From positions 1 to 54,228 of the forward strand of contig NZ_JIBT01000019.1 in the NCBI RefSeq assembly GCF_001039575.1: a stretch of DNA of 54,228 nt, in the 5' to 3' direction. This stretch comes from Halomonas sp. PR-M31 (GTDB lineage: Bacteria; Pseudomonadota; Gammaproteobacteria; Pseudomonadales; Halomonadaceae). The translations under genes and the position numbers were made by a program. Shown here piece after piece: positions 9,207-17,949 of this stretch (its first letter is position 1; each line of letters starts with the position of its first letter). The notes below the pieces were generated by a model. The model had not been told where the DNA came from and did not search any database. It saw only the letters and a program-made list of their open reading frames with translations.

Positions 9207-9974
9207 TTAGCCAACGTCGAGGCCGAACAATCGCAGCGCATTGCTCGTGCTGTTCAGGGCGACCTGCTCGAAGGGTTCGCCTCGTAAACCGGCGATATGC
9301 TCGCACACCCGAGCCACTCTTGCAGGTTCGTTACGCTGCCCTTGAAATCCCGCCAAGGGCATGTCCGGGCTGTCGGTTTCCAGCACGTAGCCATCATTCG
9401 GTAAAGAGACGACCGCGCGCTGCAGCCGCTTGGCCCGCTCATAGGTCGTCGCCCCACCTAGACCGAGCACAAACCCCAGATCGAGAAACTTACCAGCCTG
9501 TTCCGGGCTGCCGGCGAAAGCATGAATCATCCCACCCCGGGACAAATTCAGCTGACGCAAGCGCTTGGCAACCTTGTCGTTGGCCCGCACGCAATGAACC
9601 ACGACCGGAAGATCGCGCTGCTTTGCGATTCGCAGCTGTGCATCGAAGAGCTGCCACTGTGCATCGAGGGTTTCTTCAAAGCGTGCATCGATGCCGCACT
9701 CCCCCAGCGCCACGGTGTCAGGATGCTCATCGAGCATCGCCTCCAGCGCCTCGATATCCTCATCTTCATGCTCTTCCATGAAGTAAGGATGAAGGCCCAG
9801 GTTCAGACTGACGTCCTCCCGCCGAGCAAGCTCGATCACCGCCGGCCAACGCGCTCGCGTCGTGCCAGGCACGATGAAATGTCTGACGCCGATCCCACGA
9901 GCCCGAGTGAATACGGCTTCGCGATCATCATTGAAGTCGTCGAGATCAAGATGGCAGTGAGCGTCGATCAGCAT
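9207..9974 (-). CDS. TatD family metal-dependent hydrolase/DNase
   Basis: This 255-residue protein has the amidohydrolase-type metal site of TatD proteins: H6-x-H8 in the opening MLIDAHCHLD, a glutamate in ALGECGID, a histidine in PVVVHCVRA, another in MIHAFAG, and an aspartate in LETDSPDMP. TatD proteins act as 3'-5' exonucleases or quality-control hydrolases. Its sequence places it in the YjjV/TatD group, but the exact paralogue is not certain. It is the last gene of a run prfC-mscL-tatD on the minus strand, 23 bases after mscL. It converges on ygfZ with a 19-base gap. Confidence 0.88.
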   Translation of the reverse strand: MLIDAHCHLDLDDFNDDREAVFTRARGIGVRHFIVPGTTRARWPAVIELARREDVSLNLGLHPYFMEEHEDEDIEALEAMLDEHPDTVALGECGIDARFEETLDAQWQLFDAQLRIAKQRDLPVVVHCVRANDKVAKRLRQLNLSRGGMIHAFAGSPEQAGKFLDLGFVLGLGGATTYERAKRLQRAVVSLPNDGYVLETDSPDMPLAGFQGQRNEPARVARVCEHIAGLRGEPFEQVALNSTSNALRLFGLDVG

Positions 9975-9997
9975 CCCTTTCCATGGACTCCATTCGG

Positions 9998-10480
9998 CTA
10001 GCGGGTTTGCATTTCGTCATCGAGCCTGGAGGTACAGGCAGGACAGCGGGTTGCATCGACGGGAATCTTGCTGATGCAGTAAGGACAGCTCTTGACCGTC
10101 GGTGCGGAGGTTTCCGGCGGATAGGCCAGGTTCTTCAGACGATTGATATTACGCACCAGGATAAACACCGCCAGGGCGACGATCAGAAAAGACAGCAAAG
10201 CATTGAAGAAAAGACCGTAATTGAGGGTCGCCGCGCCAGCGGCCTGAGCCTGTTCCAGGGTGTAGTAAGGCCCTTCTCCACTGCCTTGACGCAGCACGAT
10301 AAACTGGTTGCTGAAATTGATGTCGCCGGTGATCAATCCAATCACCGGCGTGAAGATATCCTTGACCAGGCTATTGACGATGGAGGTGAAGGCAGCACCA
10401 ATGATGATACCCACCGCCATATCGACGACATTACCCTTGACTGCGAATTCGCGAAATTCCTTGAGAAACTTCGATGCCAT
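9998..10480 (-). CDS. mscL: Large-conductance mechanosensitive channel MscL with C-terminal zinc ribbon
   Basis: The protein starts at ATG 10478-10480 (AGGA ten bases upstream; a GTG six bases further up is less well placed) and has 160 residues. The first half is classical MscL: an amphipathic start KFLKEFREFAVKGNVVD, TM1 (MAVGIIIGAAFTSIVNSLVKD), a periplasmic loop, and TM2 around 90-113. The channel opens under membrane tension and releases solutes during osmotic downshock, important in a salt-tolerant organism. Where E. coli MscL has a short C-terminal helix bundle, this one has a linker and a zinc-ribbon-like tail with cysteines at 132, 135, 146 and 149 (C-x2-C-x10-C-x2-C). It lies 39 bases after prfC. 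Confidence 0.93.
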   Translation of the reverse strand: MASKFLKEFREFAVKGNVVDMAVGIIIGAAFTSIVNSLVKDIFTPVIGLITGDINFSNQFIVLRQGSGEGPYYTLEQAQAAGAATLNYGLFFNALLSFLIVALAVFILVRNINRLKNLAYPPETSAPTVKSCPYCISKIPVDATRCPACTSRLDDEMQTR

Positions 10481-10519
10481 GATCACTGGATCCTCTTTTT
10501 GGAAGTTCAGGATTTGTTT

Positions 10520-12109
10520 TCAGTGTTCCCGGGTCGCGTTGAAGCGCACCTCCGGCCAGCGTTCCTGGGTCATCTGTAAATTGACGCGAGTCGGTGCAAT
10601 ATAGGTTAGATAGCCCCCACCATCCAAGGCGAGATTGGTGCTGGCCTTGCGCTTGAACTCATCAAGTTTTTTGGCATCGTCGCAGTACACCCAGCGCGCC
10701 GTCTGAACGTTGACTGCCTCATAGATGCAGTCGACCTTGTACTCTTCCTTGAGCCGGTGGGCGACCACGTCGAACTGCAAGGTGCCCACGGCGCCGACGA
10801 TCAGATCGTTATTGTCCAAGGGCATGAACACCTGGGTCGCGCCCTCCTCGGAAAGCTGCTGCAGGCCTTTTTGTAGCGCCTTCATCTTCAGCGGATCGCG
10901 CAGGCGTACGCGCTTGAACAACTCCGGTGCGAAGTGCGGAATGCCGGTGAAACGCATCTCCTCGCCCATGGTGAAGGTATCGCCGATCTGGATGGTGCCG
11001 TGGTTGTGCAACCCGATGATGTCCCCGGGCCAGGCCTCCTCGACCTGAGCCCGGTCCGAGGCCATGAAGGTCAGGGCATCGGCAATCTTGACGTCCTTGC
11101 CGATACGCACATGACGCATCTTCATGTTTTTTTCGTACTTGCCGGAACAGACCCGCAGAAAGGCCACCCTATCCCGATGCTTGGGGTCCATGTTGGCCTG
11201 AATCTTGAATACGAAGCCGGAAAACTGTGTGTCGTCGGCACTAACGGTTCGCGTATCCGTATCTCGTGCCTGAGGCGCCGGCGCATGTTCGACGAAACCA
11301 TCGAGCATTTCGCGCACGCCAAAGTTGCCCATGGCGGTACCGAAATACACCGGCGTAAGTTCGCCGCGACGATAGGCCTCTAGATCGAACTCATGAGAGG
11401 CGCCGCGTACCAGCTCCACCTCCATGCGCAGCTCCTCGGCTTGCTCGGTACCTAAGGTTTCATCGACCTGAGGGTTGTCGAGGCCTTCGATGCGCACATC
11501 TTCGGGAATACGGCTGCCCTGGCCCTGCTTGTAGAGATGAATCACATCGGTATAAAGATGATAGACCCCACGGAAATGGCGCCCCATGCCGATGGGCCAG
11601 GTCATGGGGGCGCATTGGATGTTGAGTACCGTCTCGACTTCATCCATGACCTCGACCGGATCGCGGATATCGCGATCCATCTTGTTGATGAAGGTCAGAA
11701 TCGGCGTAGTGCGAAGCCGACATACCTCCATCAGCTTGATAGTGCGCTCCTCGACACCTTTGGCGCCGTCGATCACCATCAGCGCCGAGTCCACGGCGGT
11801 CAAGGTGCGGTAGGTGTCCTCGGAGAAATCCTCGTGTCCTGGCGTATCGAGCAGATTGACGATTCGCCCGCCGTAGGGGAACTGCATGACTGAGGTGGTC
11901 ACGGAGATTCCCCGCTCCTGCTCCATTTTCATCCAGTCCGAGGTGGCATGGCGCTCGTTGCGCTTGCCTTTGACGGAACCAGCAAGCTGAATGGCATTAC
12001 CGAACAGCAAGAGTTTTTCGGTAATGGTGGTCTTACCGGCATCCGGGTGGGAAATGATGGCAAAGGTGCGGCGAATATCCGCTTGTTGGGCTATCTGGCT
12101 ATCGGGCAT
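10520..12109 (-). CDS. prfC: Peptide chain release factor 3
   Basis: This 529-residue translational GTPase recycles release factors RF1/RF2 from the ribosome after stop-codon hydrolysis. The G1 motif HPDAGKTT is near residues 21-28, DTPGHEDFS is the G3 switch region and NKMDR is G4. The length and the C-terminal part (EALQ-type RF3 domains, ending [13 protein letters not shown]) match RF3 of E. coli closely, distinguishing it from EF-G. The gene is complete. It is the first of three minus-strand genes (prfC, mscL, tatD) with small gaps. Whether they share a promoter is inferred from spacing only. Confidence 0.97.
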   Translation of the reverse strand: MPDSQIAQQADIRRTFAIISHPDAGKTTITEKLLLFGNAIQLAGSVKGKRNERHATSDWMKMEQERGISVTTSVMQFPYGGRIVNLLDTPGHEDFSEDTYRTLTAVDSALMVIDGAKGVEERTIKLMEVCRLRTTPILTFINKMDRDIRDPVEVMDEVETVLNIQCAPMTWPIGMGRHFRGVYHLYTDVIHLYKQGQGSRIPEDVRIEGLDNPQVDETLGTEQAEELRMEVELVRGASHEFDLEAYRRGELTPVYFGTAMGNFGVREMLDGFVEHAPAPQARDTDTRTVSADDTQFSGFVFKIQANMDPKHRDRVAFLRVCSGKYEKNMKMRHVRIGKDVKIADALTFMASDRAQVEEAWPGDIIGLHNHGTIQIGDTFTMGEEMRFTGIPHFAPELFKRVRLRDPLKMKALQKGLQQLSEEGATQVFMPLDNNDLIVGAVGTLQFDVVAHRLKEEYKVDCIYEAVNVQTARWVYCDDAKKLDEFKRKASTNLALDGGGYLTYIAPTRVNLQMTQERWPEVRFNATREH

Positions 12110-12362
12110 TGAGCGGTATCGCTAAGTTGTACTCAGTTTCGAACGCGTCGAAAGACGTTCAAAACCAAAGGAAGTGTGTTCTGGTGAGAGATTGTAATCA
12201 TTGCGACCATGTGAGTGTAGCGTCTGAGCTTCATTAACAGTCTCTATCGTGACGATTAACACGAACGCTTCTCGTCGTTATCATGATCTGAATACCGAGA
12301 CCTCTGCTATAAAACATGCCAAGCTGTTTCTCGTGAGTCCCGTTATTGGCCAGGAGATATCC

Positions 12363-12530
12363 ATGAGCGATCGTTACGCGGTGGTAAAAGAATTCGATAA
12401 TGACGACGAGGTGGTTGGCTGGAAGGTGATCGATACCGAACAGGATAATCACGTCATGGCGACCCACTCATCGGAGGGTGAGGCTCAGCGTGAAGCCAGC
12501 GAACTGGAAAGCAAACACACCTCTTCCTGA
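12363..12530 (+). CDS. Small acidic hypothetical protein
   Basis: A 55-residue acidic protein starts at ATG 12363 with an AGGAGA ribosome site six bases upstream. The frame is open further upstream, but no better start is seen. The pattern VVKEFDNDDEVVGWKV followed by a SEGEAQREASELE helix suggests a small beta-alpha fold. I do not recognise a named family, although similar short proteins ending in an EA-rich helix are common in halophilic gammaproteobacteria. It has no cysteine and no membrane segment. The next gene starts 23 bases downstream in the same direction. Confidence 0.65.
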   Translation: MSDRYAVVKEFDNDDEVVGWKVIDTEQDNHVMATHSSEGEAQREASELESKHTSS

Positions 12531-12553
12531 ATCCATTATCGATCTATCCCATT

Positions 12554-13708
12554 ATGCTGACACCCTATGATTTTGGCGCCGTAGGCGACGGGCGCGCCGA
12601 TGATACCCAAGCCGTCAATGAGTTTCTCGCCTACGCCGCTGACCACATCGTGCTGGAAGCCAAGTTCGTGGGCACATTCCGTGTGACCGATACGATCAAG
12701 TTTCGCCCCAGCGATCCCAAGCAGAAGTCATTTGCCACCAGCGACATGCGCATGAGAGCCACGTTGATCGTGGATCGTTCCCTGCGCAACCCTGGCCCCG
12801 GCGTCGAGATTGCAGGAGTGCGAGGCTGCGTGTTCGGTGGCAAGCTGACGATAAAGGGTGTCACCGGACGGCGCTGGCCAGAAGATCGCAACATGACCCA
12901 TGGCGTCGTCTATGGGGACAACGTGCGCCACACTCTGTTCGATTCGCTGTACGTTTCCGGCGCCCTGCTGTGGGGCGTGCAGAAAGTCGGCAAGGGCGAG
13001 GATGCGGTGGAGGACATCGGTTCCAATAGCCGCGTTCATCATCGCATGCTGTATTGCCACGACTGCGGCTTGTCAGACCGCAACAAGGCGTCCGCCGCCT
13101 GGGCCGGTCGCTATGTCGGGCATACCGACAACGACGATAGCCATGGCCGCGAGCGCTCCATCATCACCCTGGCCGATCCTGCGCCACCCCACTTGGAGGA
13201 TGCAGGCCGCAGCGTCGTTCTCATTCGAGACAATCTCTACGGCGTTGCCCGGGTAGTGGATAGAACGCATCTCGAAGTGTTTCCCCGTATCGCCCAGGAC
13301 GTGGCTAGCGGTGACGAGGTGACCTTTGCCATTGGCGGCGGCGTGTATCAGGACAGCGTCGATTTCAGCCTCTGGGCCTACGACATCGTCGATGTCGCTT
13401 GGTGCGGCATCGGTTGGTACGACGCCAACTCCTATGGCAACGCGGTTCAGCTGATGCATGTCAAGGAAGCCACGGTAGCCGGTCTCATTGGTCGCTTTCC
13501 AGACGGCTGGACCCACGGCGGTTTCATCGGTCAGCTCTACATCGAAAAAGGCAGCGTCATTCGCGGCCTGCCAACTTGGGGCGCGTCATCCTTTACCTTC
13601 GGCAATCGCGAAGTCGCCCATGAGAAGGATTTCTATCGTATTCGCGCCAATAAAGGTGAAGAGTACCGCCGCGCGCCTTTCCCGAATACGCCGTCTGACG
13701 CCGAATAG
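12554..13708 (+). CDS. Right-handed beta-helix protein (pectate-lyase-3/GH55-like), no signal peptide
   Basis: The 384-residue protein begins almost directly with YDFGAVGDGRADDTQAV, the N-cap signature of the pectate lyase superfamily domain shared by GH28/GH55-like enzymes and many phage tail spikes. The rest is rich in short strands and turns, as expected for a beta-helix. No signal peptide is present: the motif starts at residue 5, so either the protein stays inside the cell or the true start lies elsewhere. No convincing Shine-Dalgarno sequence precedes the ATG at 12554. I cannot name the substrate, and catalytic residues cannot be assigned. It sits between a 55-residue protein gene and a RegB-like kinase. 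Confidence 0.75.
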   Translation: MLTPYDFGAVGDGRADDTQAVNEFLAYAADHIVLEAKFVGTFRVTDTIKFRPSDPKQKSFATSDMRMRATLIVDRSLRNPGPGVEIAGVRGCVFGGKLTIKGVTGRRWPEDRNMTHGVVYGDNVRHTLFDSLYVSGALLWGVQKVGKGEDAVEDIGSNSRVHHRMLYCHDCGLSDRNKASAAWAGRYVGHTDNDDSHGRERSIITLADPAPPHLEDAGRSVVLIRDNLYGVARVVDRTHLEVFPRIAQDVASGDEVTFAIGGGVYQDSVDFSLWAYDIVDVAWCGIGWYDANSYGNAVQLMHVKEATVAGLIGRFPDGWTHGGFIGQLYIEKGSVIRGLPTWGASSFTFGNREVAHEKDFYRIRANKGEEYRRAPFPNTPSDAE

Positions 13709-13786
13709 AAGCTGTCACCGAGTGCCGCTAGGAAGCAAGGGAGGTGAATCGGTTATCATGGCGCCACCTACTCTCGTGGAATCGCC

Positions 13787-15064
13787 ATGCAGCCCCCTCT
13801 TCCCTTGCCGCTCTCGACGCCCAATCGTAATCTGGTACGCCTGACGCTGATCCGCGGCATCAGCTGGACCGGCTTTCTCGGCGCGATCGTTTTCGGTATC
13901 GAAGTGCTTGGTTTCGAACTGCGCACCGTGCCGGTCATCAGCGTCATCATTGCCATGGGCCTGATCAATATCATCACCTGGTGGCGTCTGAGCCGCCCCC
14001 GGGCCGTCACCAACACCGAATATCTCCTGCAGCTGCTCGTCGAGGTCGCTGGGCTCGCCATGCTGTTCTACTTTACTGGCGGGGCCACCAATCCGGTCAT
14101 CAGCTACTATCTGGTTCCGGTGACCATAGCCGCCGCCACGCTACCCTGGCTGTATGCCTGGATCGTCGCCAGCGCTGCCATGGCCTGCTATACCTTTCTG
14201 ATGCTCTTCTACGATCGTGTGCCGGAAATGAGTCACGGCCTGATGAGTCCGGATATCAGCCTGCATGTATTGGGCATGTGGCTGAATTTCGGTTTATCCG
14301 CCGGTCTCGTGACATTTTTCATCTACAAGATGGCGCTGGCGCTGCGGCGGCGAGACATGGCATTGTCTCGCACCCGGGAAACCGTGCTGCGTAACGAGCA
14401 GGTGCTTGCCGTGGCAACTCAGGCGGCGGGCACCGCTCATGAGCTTGGCACCCCCCTCTCCACCATGGCGGTGCTGCTAAGCGAAATGCGCCATGATGCC
14501 AAGGGCGATCCCGCTCTGGAAGAGGATATCGACCTGCTTCGCCAGCAGGTGGACACCTGTAAATCCCGCCTGCAGCATCTGGTGGAGAACGCGGATCGCC
14601 GCCGCCTGGCAGAACCGGAGGTTCGCCCTGCCGAAGAGTGGTTGCGCTATCTGATTCAGCGCTGGCTGGTACTGCGCCCGGACGTCACCCATCGCATCGA
14701 GTCACTCGGCAAGCGAGGCTCACCGGAGCTGGCGGTAGACACCACGCTGGATCAGGCGCTGATGAATCTGCTCAACAATGCCGCGGACGCCAATCCCAAC
14801 GACATTTTGATCAGTCTCGACTGGAATCATGAAGAAGTGATTATCGACATTCGCGATCACGGCCCTGGTGTCACCATGGCGATCGCCGATCAGCTCGGCG
14901 ACACTTTCGTCTCGACCAAGAGCAAGGGCATGGGTATTGGACTGTTCCTCACCCATGCCACCATCAATCGCTTCGGCGGCGGCGTGAGCCTGTACAATCA
15001 TGAAGAAGGTGGCACCCTGACCGAAGTCAAGCTGCCTCGCGCCCTGGCGGGTCAGACTGTTTAG
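13787..15064 (+). CDS. regB: RegB/PrrB-type redox-sensing histidine kinase
   Basis: This 425-residue protein has six hydrophobic segments (about 24-180) and a cytoplasmic kinase module. Between membrane segments lies GGATNP (98-103), which corresponds to the GGxxNPF quinone-sensing motif of RegB. The H-box contains AHELGTPLST with H218 as phospho-acceptor. A cysteine at 258 lies 40 residues after it; as I recall, the redox-active Cys265 of Rhodobacter RegB is likewise 40 after His225. N, G1 and G2 boxes follow (NLLNNAADAN, DHGPGV, SKGMGIGL). The kinase probably reports quinone or oxygen state to the response regulator encoded 28 bases downstream. The symbol is by similarity. Confidence 0.88.
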   Translation: MQPPLPLPLSTPNRNLVRLTLIRGISWTGFLGAIVFGIEVLGFELRTVPVISVIIAMGLINIITWWRLSRPRAVTNTEYLLQLLVEVAGLAMLFYFTGGATNPVISYYLVPVTIAAATLPWLYAWIVASAAMACYTFLMLFYDRVPEMSHGLMSPDISLHVLGMWLNFGLSAGLVTFFIYKMALALRRRDMALSRTRETVLRNEQVLAVATQAAGTAHELGTPLSTMAVLLSEMRHDAKGDPALEEDIDLLRQQVDTCKSRLQHLVENADRRRLAEPEVRPAEEWLRYLIQRWLVLRPDVTHRIESLGKRGSPELAVDTTLDQALMNLLNNAADANPNDILISLDWNHEEVIIDIRDHGPGVTMAIADQLGDTFVSTKSKGMGIGLFLTHATINRFGGGVSLYNHEEGGTLTEVKLPRALAGQTV

Positions 15065-15092
15065 AAGAAAATCACGAGAGGTTCATCAAACA

Positions 15093-15635
15093 ATGACCAA
15101 CGACACTCCGGAACGCCTGCTGATCATCGATGACGATGAGATGTTCTGTTACGTCATGCAGCGCGCACTCAGTCGGCGTGGTTTTGATGTGACCGTTGCC
15201 AGCGATGCCGACCAGGCGCTGGCAGCAGCGCGCCGCTCCCCACCACAGCTGGCAACCCTGGATCTCAAGCTCGAACACACATCAGGCCTCAAGCTGTTGC
15301 CTGAGCTTCTGGCCATCGTACCCGAGTGTCGCGTCGTGGTACTTACGGGCTATTCGAGTATTGCGACCGCGGTCGAGGCCATCAAACTTGGTGCGATGAA
15401 TTATCTCTGCAAGCCTGCGGACGCAGACGAAATTCTTGTTGCATTTGGTCGCGACGAAGGCGATCCGGATATTCATATTGCGGACAACCCTCCTTCGATC
15501 AATCGCGTCACCTGGGAACACATTCAAAAGGTGTTGCAGGAATATGACGGCAACATATCCGCCACCGCTCGAGCCTTGGGCATGCATCGCCGAACCCTGC
15601 AACGCAAGCTGCAAAAGCGCCCGGTGCGACGCTGA
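15093..15635 (+). CDS. regA: RegA/PrrA-type response regulator
   Basis: This 180-residue two-domain regulator is the partner of the preceding kinase. The receiver domain (1-125) has the acidic pocket IIDDDE near 11-16, the phosphorylated aspartate D57 in ATLDLKLE, a switch threonine in VLTGYS, and the lysine in CKPAD. ATLDLKL and the following SGLKLLPEL are typical of RegA/PrrA/ActR. A short linker leads to a Fis-type helix-turn-helix (about 138-176, NISATARALGMHRRTLQRKL). In other proteobacteria this regulator controls terminal oxidases, carbon fixation and other redox-linked genes. Whether it acts on the caa3 oxidase cluster at 43-50 kb here is a guess. Confidence 0.92.
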   Translation: MTNDTPERLLIIDDDEMFCYVMQRALSRRGFDVTVASDADQALAAARRSPPQLATLDLKLEHTSGLKLLPELLAIVPECRVVVLTGYSSIATAVEAIKLGAMNYLCKPADADEILVAFGRDEGDPDIHIADNPPSINRVTWEHIQKVLQEYDGNISATARALGMHRRTLQRKLQKRPVRR

Positions 15636-15741
15636 CGCGCCAGCCATCATCGGGACCCGGGATGCCATGGATGCTAAACTGGCACAGCATTTTCGTGCTC
15701 TATCGTCGCATTCTATCTTTACACCCCAGGCAGGAGGCCTT

Positions 15742-16563
15742 ATGCAACTCAGCGAGCGACTTGCCATCACCGTAGGTATTGCCGAGCAAGCAGGACGCAT
15801 GATTCGCAAGGCGCGCCAGGAACAGAATTTCGAGCAGCGTTACAAACAAGATGAAGAGCTGGTCACCGACGCAGACGTGGCCGTCGATCGTTTCATCGCC
15901 GAGCAGTTGGAAACGCACTTCCCAGGGGAGGCCAGACTGACCGAAGAGCTTTCGCCGGAACGGGATGTTCTTGAACAAGGTGTCGATCTCTGGGTAATCG
16001 ATCCTATCGATGGCACGGTCAATTTTGCTCGAGGATTGCCTCATGTAGCGGTATCCATTGCCTGGTCTCACAAGGACAAGGTACAGCTTGGCGTCGTTCA
16101 CGCCCCGTTTCTCGATGAAACCTTTACCGCCCTGCGGGGCAAGGGCGCTTATCTCAATGACAAGGAGATCAAAGCCAGCGCCGCCAAACGCCTGGAGCAC
16201 AGCCTGATCGCGACCGGGTTTCCTTATCGAAGAGAAGGACGTGCGCCTTTGCTGAGGCGCTTTGGAGCGGTCATGGATGCCTGCAAGGATCTGCGACGCT
16301 GTGGCTCCGCTGCACTGGATTTATGCAATGTGGCCTGTGGCCGTCTGGACGGTTATTACGAAAGCGTATCGCCCTGGGATTTTGCGGCGGGGTTTTTGAT
16401 TGCACAGGAAGCCGGCGCGCGTACCGGGCATCTCTATCCTTGCCCGGACAACATTCCCAAAGAGCTTTATGGTGAACATATACTGGCAACAGCACCGGAT
16501 ATCTACAAAGCGCTCAATAAACTACTTATTCAGGCCGACGAGAACCGCGTACCCGTTTCTTGA
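15742..16563 (+). CDS. Inositol monophosphatase family protein
   Basis: The start chosen is ATG 15742, preceded by AGGAGG four bases upstream; the frame is open further up but only this start fits the family. The 273-residue protein has the Mg-dependent sugar-phosphatase motifs: a glutamate pair in LTEEL near 68-69, DPIDGT at 87-92, and PWDFAAG near 215. Family members hydrolyse inositol-1-phosphate or related phosphates such as 3'-phosphoadenosine 5'-phosphate; the substrate is not decided by sequence. Similarity to SuhB is evident (VIDP.DGT.NF, LPH.AVSIA, RCGSAALDL), but SuhB usually stands elsewhere, so this may be a paralogue. It lies about 100 bases after regA and 150 before grxA. Confidence 0.88.
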   Translation: MQLSERLAITVGIAEQAGRMIRKARQEQNFEQRYKQDEELVTDADVAVDRFIAEQLETHFPGEARLTEELSPERDVLEQGVDLWVIDPIDGTVNFARGLPHVAVSIAWSHKDKVQLGVVHAPFLDETFTALRGKGAYLNDKEIKASAAKRLEHSLIATGFPYRREGRAPLLRRFGAVMDACKDLRRCGSAALDLCNVACGRLDGYYESVSPWDFAAGFLIAQEAGARTGHLYPCPDNIPKELYGEHILATAPDIYKALNKLLIQADENRVPVS

Positions 16564-16713
16564 ATGTTCGCCTGCCCATGCTTGAACGGATTCGGACCGA
16601 TAGCAGCGTGCAATAATGCAGGTAGTGACACTCTATTGGCATTATATTCTGCAATGGGAAACAATGGCGCACATTCTTTACTAGCTACTTTCAATTTTCC
16701 AACAGGAGTCTCT

Positions 16714-16989
16714 ATGCTTACTGTCATTTTCGGTCGTCCCGGCTGCCCATTCTGTGTACGTGCAAAAGAATTGGCGGACAATCTTGCCAATCAACGGAAT
16801 GATTTCAGCTATCGTTATATCGATATCCACGAAGAAGGCATTACCAAGGCGGATATGGAAAAGACGATTGGCAAGCCAGTAGATACGGTACCGCAAATCT
16901 TTGTCGATCAAACACATATCGGCGGCTACACCGAGTTCGATCAATACGTTCGCGATAATGAATTGCTGTCAAGTGCCGCTACAAACTAG
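16714..16989 (+). CDS. grxA: Glutaredoxin 1
   Basis: The 91-residue protein starts at ATG 16714 with AGGAG six bases upstream, although the frame is open upstream. It matches E. coli GrxA almost throughout (TVIFGRPGCPFCVRAKELA, TVPQIFVDQ, HIGGYTEF). The redox pair is C11-P-F-C14, with the cis-proline in TVPQIF and the glutathione-binding GGYTEF. It reduces protein disulfides, including ribonucleotide reductase and OxyR in E. coli, using glutathione. It stands as its own unit: a strong hairpin follows the stop at 17007-17040. I cannot see an obvious OxyR site upstream. Confidence 0.95.
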   Translation: MLTVIFGRPGCPFCVRAKELADNLANQRNDFSYRYIDIHEEGITKADMEKTIGKPVDTVPQIFVDQTHIGGYTEFDQYVRDNELLSSAATN

Positions 16990-17006
16990 ATTACGATGTA
17001 CCTCAT

Positions 17007-17040
17007 GATGACGCCGATCCTTTGATCGGCGTCATCGTTT
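17007..17040 (+). terminator. Intrinsic terminator after grxA
   Basis: A perfect 13-base-pair stem (GATGACGCCGATC / GATCGGCGTCATC) with a four-base loop lies 17 bases after the grxA stop and is followed by GTTT. The T tract is short but the stem is strong. Confidence 0.8.
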
Positions 17041-17181
17041 ACGCTTGCATAACAAAACCATTCATATTTTTTCTTTCGTGTATCCCTGTCGTTGAATCGA
17101 TGTCGCGCTAAACGCCTATACTCTTTGACAAGGTCAAGTTAAAGACTCATCAAAGGGTCGCGCACAGGGAAGACGCCGGAC

Positions 17182-17949
17182 ATGCAACGCGAAGAATTCT
17201 TACAGCAGTTATGGCTGGATTACGTTCATATGCATCCGGAATTGGGTGGGAAGTACGCCTGGGCCCAGAGCAAGGATGCGGAGTATTTTGCCATACTGAC
17301 GCTTAACATTGGCCCTTTTGGCGCCGATACGTTGCAACGATCGCTGACGCGTTTTGGCTATCGTTCCACGGGTCGCTTTGCGATCGTCGATCGCGGCTTG
17401 CTCGTCACCCTTCTTGCTCCGCCTGACGATGGCGCCTGGCTGCTACTGGGAGAGTTCCAGACCGGCTCTTTGATGCAGCAGCCTCGACGCCAACTACAGA
17501 CCCTGGTCGATCAAACCCAGCCTAGGGATTTTCGTGGTCAGAATCTTCTTTGTCGCGGACGCCCTTGGCCAATGCCGGATTGGACGACCTATGAAAATCT
17601 TAGGGCAGAGCATCCATTGGCCGCCTGGCTCGCGATAATGGGCCCCCGGATGCATCACGTGGGATTTGACTGCGAGCGCCTTGGCAGCGATCTAACCTCC
17701 TTGGACCATAGTATGCAGCAGGCGGGATTGCTTGGAAGTATCGATCCGCTACAGGACATTTTTCCCGTATCCCCCTTACTACAATACCGATTCTACCCTG
17801 CCTGCGCCCAGCGGTTACCGTTTGCTCAAGGTGACGAACATCGTGTCATTACTGGCGGCATTGCCTTGGTTCAGAAAAGCCTCGCGGGTACTCAGGAACG
17901 CGCTGCGGAGCTTCTGCTGCCTCATCACACGCGCTGCGAAATCGCCTAA
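17182..17949 (+). CDS. Divergent DUF1338 (2-oxoadipate dioxygenase/decarboxylase-like) protein
   Basis: This 255-residue protein lines up with short bacterial DUF1338 proteins: LWLDYVHMHPELG near the start, then TLNIGPFGADTLQRSLTRFGY, RGRPWPMPDWTTYENL around 125-140, and AAWLAIMGPRMHHVGFD around 147-163. Characterised DUF1338 enzymes (HglS) are Fe(II)-dependent 2-oxoadipate hydroxylases/decarboxylases in lysine breakdown. They bind metal through two histidines and a glutamate. From recalled family patterns, the first histidine (NDHIAF) is Y35 here, the second (NHFT) is kept as H159, and the glutamate of YYEF is A228. So it may not catalyse the usual reaction. Stand-alone gene; acetoacetyl-CoA synthetase follows 336 bases later. 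Confidence 0.6.
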   Translation: MQREEFLQQLWLDYVHMHPELGGKYAWAQSKDAEYFAILTLNIGPFGADTLQRSLTRFGYRSTGRFAIVDRGLLVTLLAPPDDGAWLLLGEFQTGSLMQQPRRQLQTLVDQTQPRDFRGQNLLCRGRPWPMPDWTTYENLRAEHPLAAWLAIMGPRMHHVGFDCERLGSDLTSLDHSMQQAGLLGSIDPLQDIFPVSPLLQYRFYPACAQRLPFAQGDEHRVITGGIALVQKSLAGTQERAAELLLPHHTRCEIA

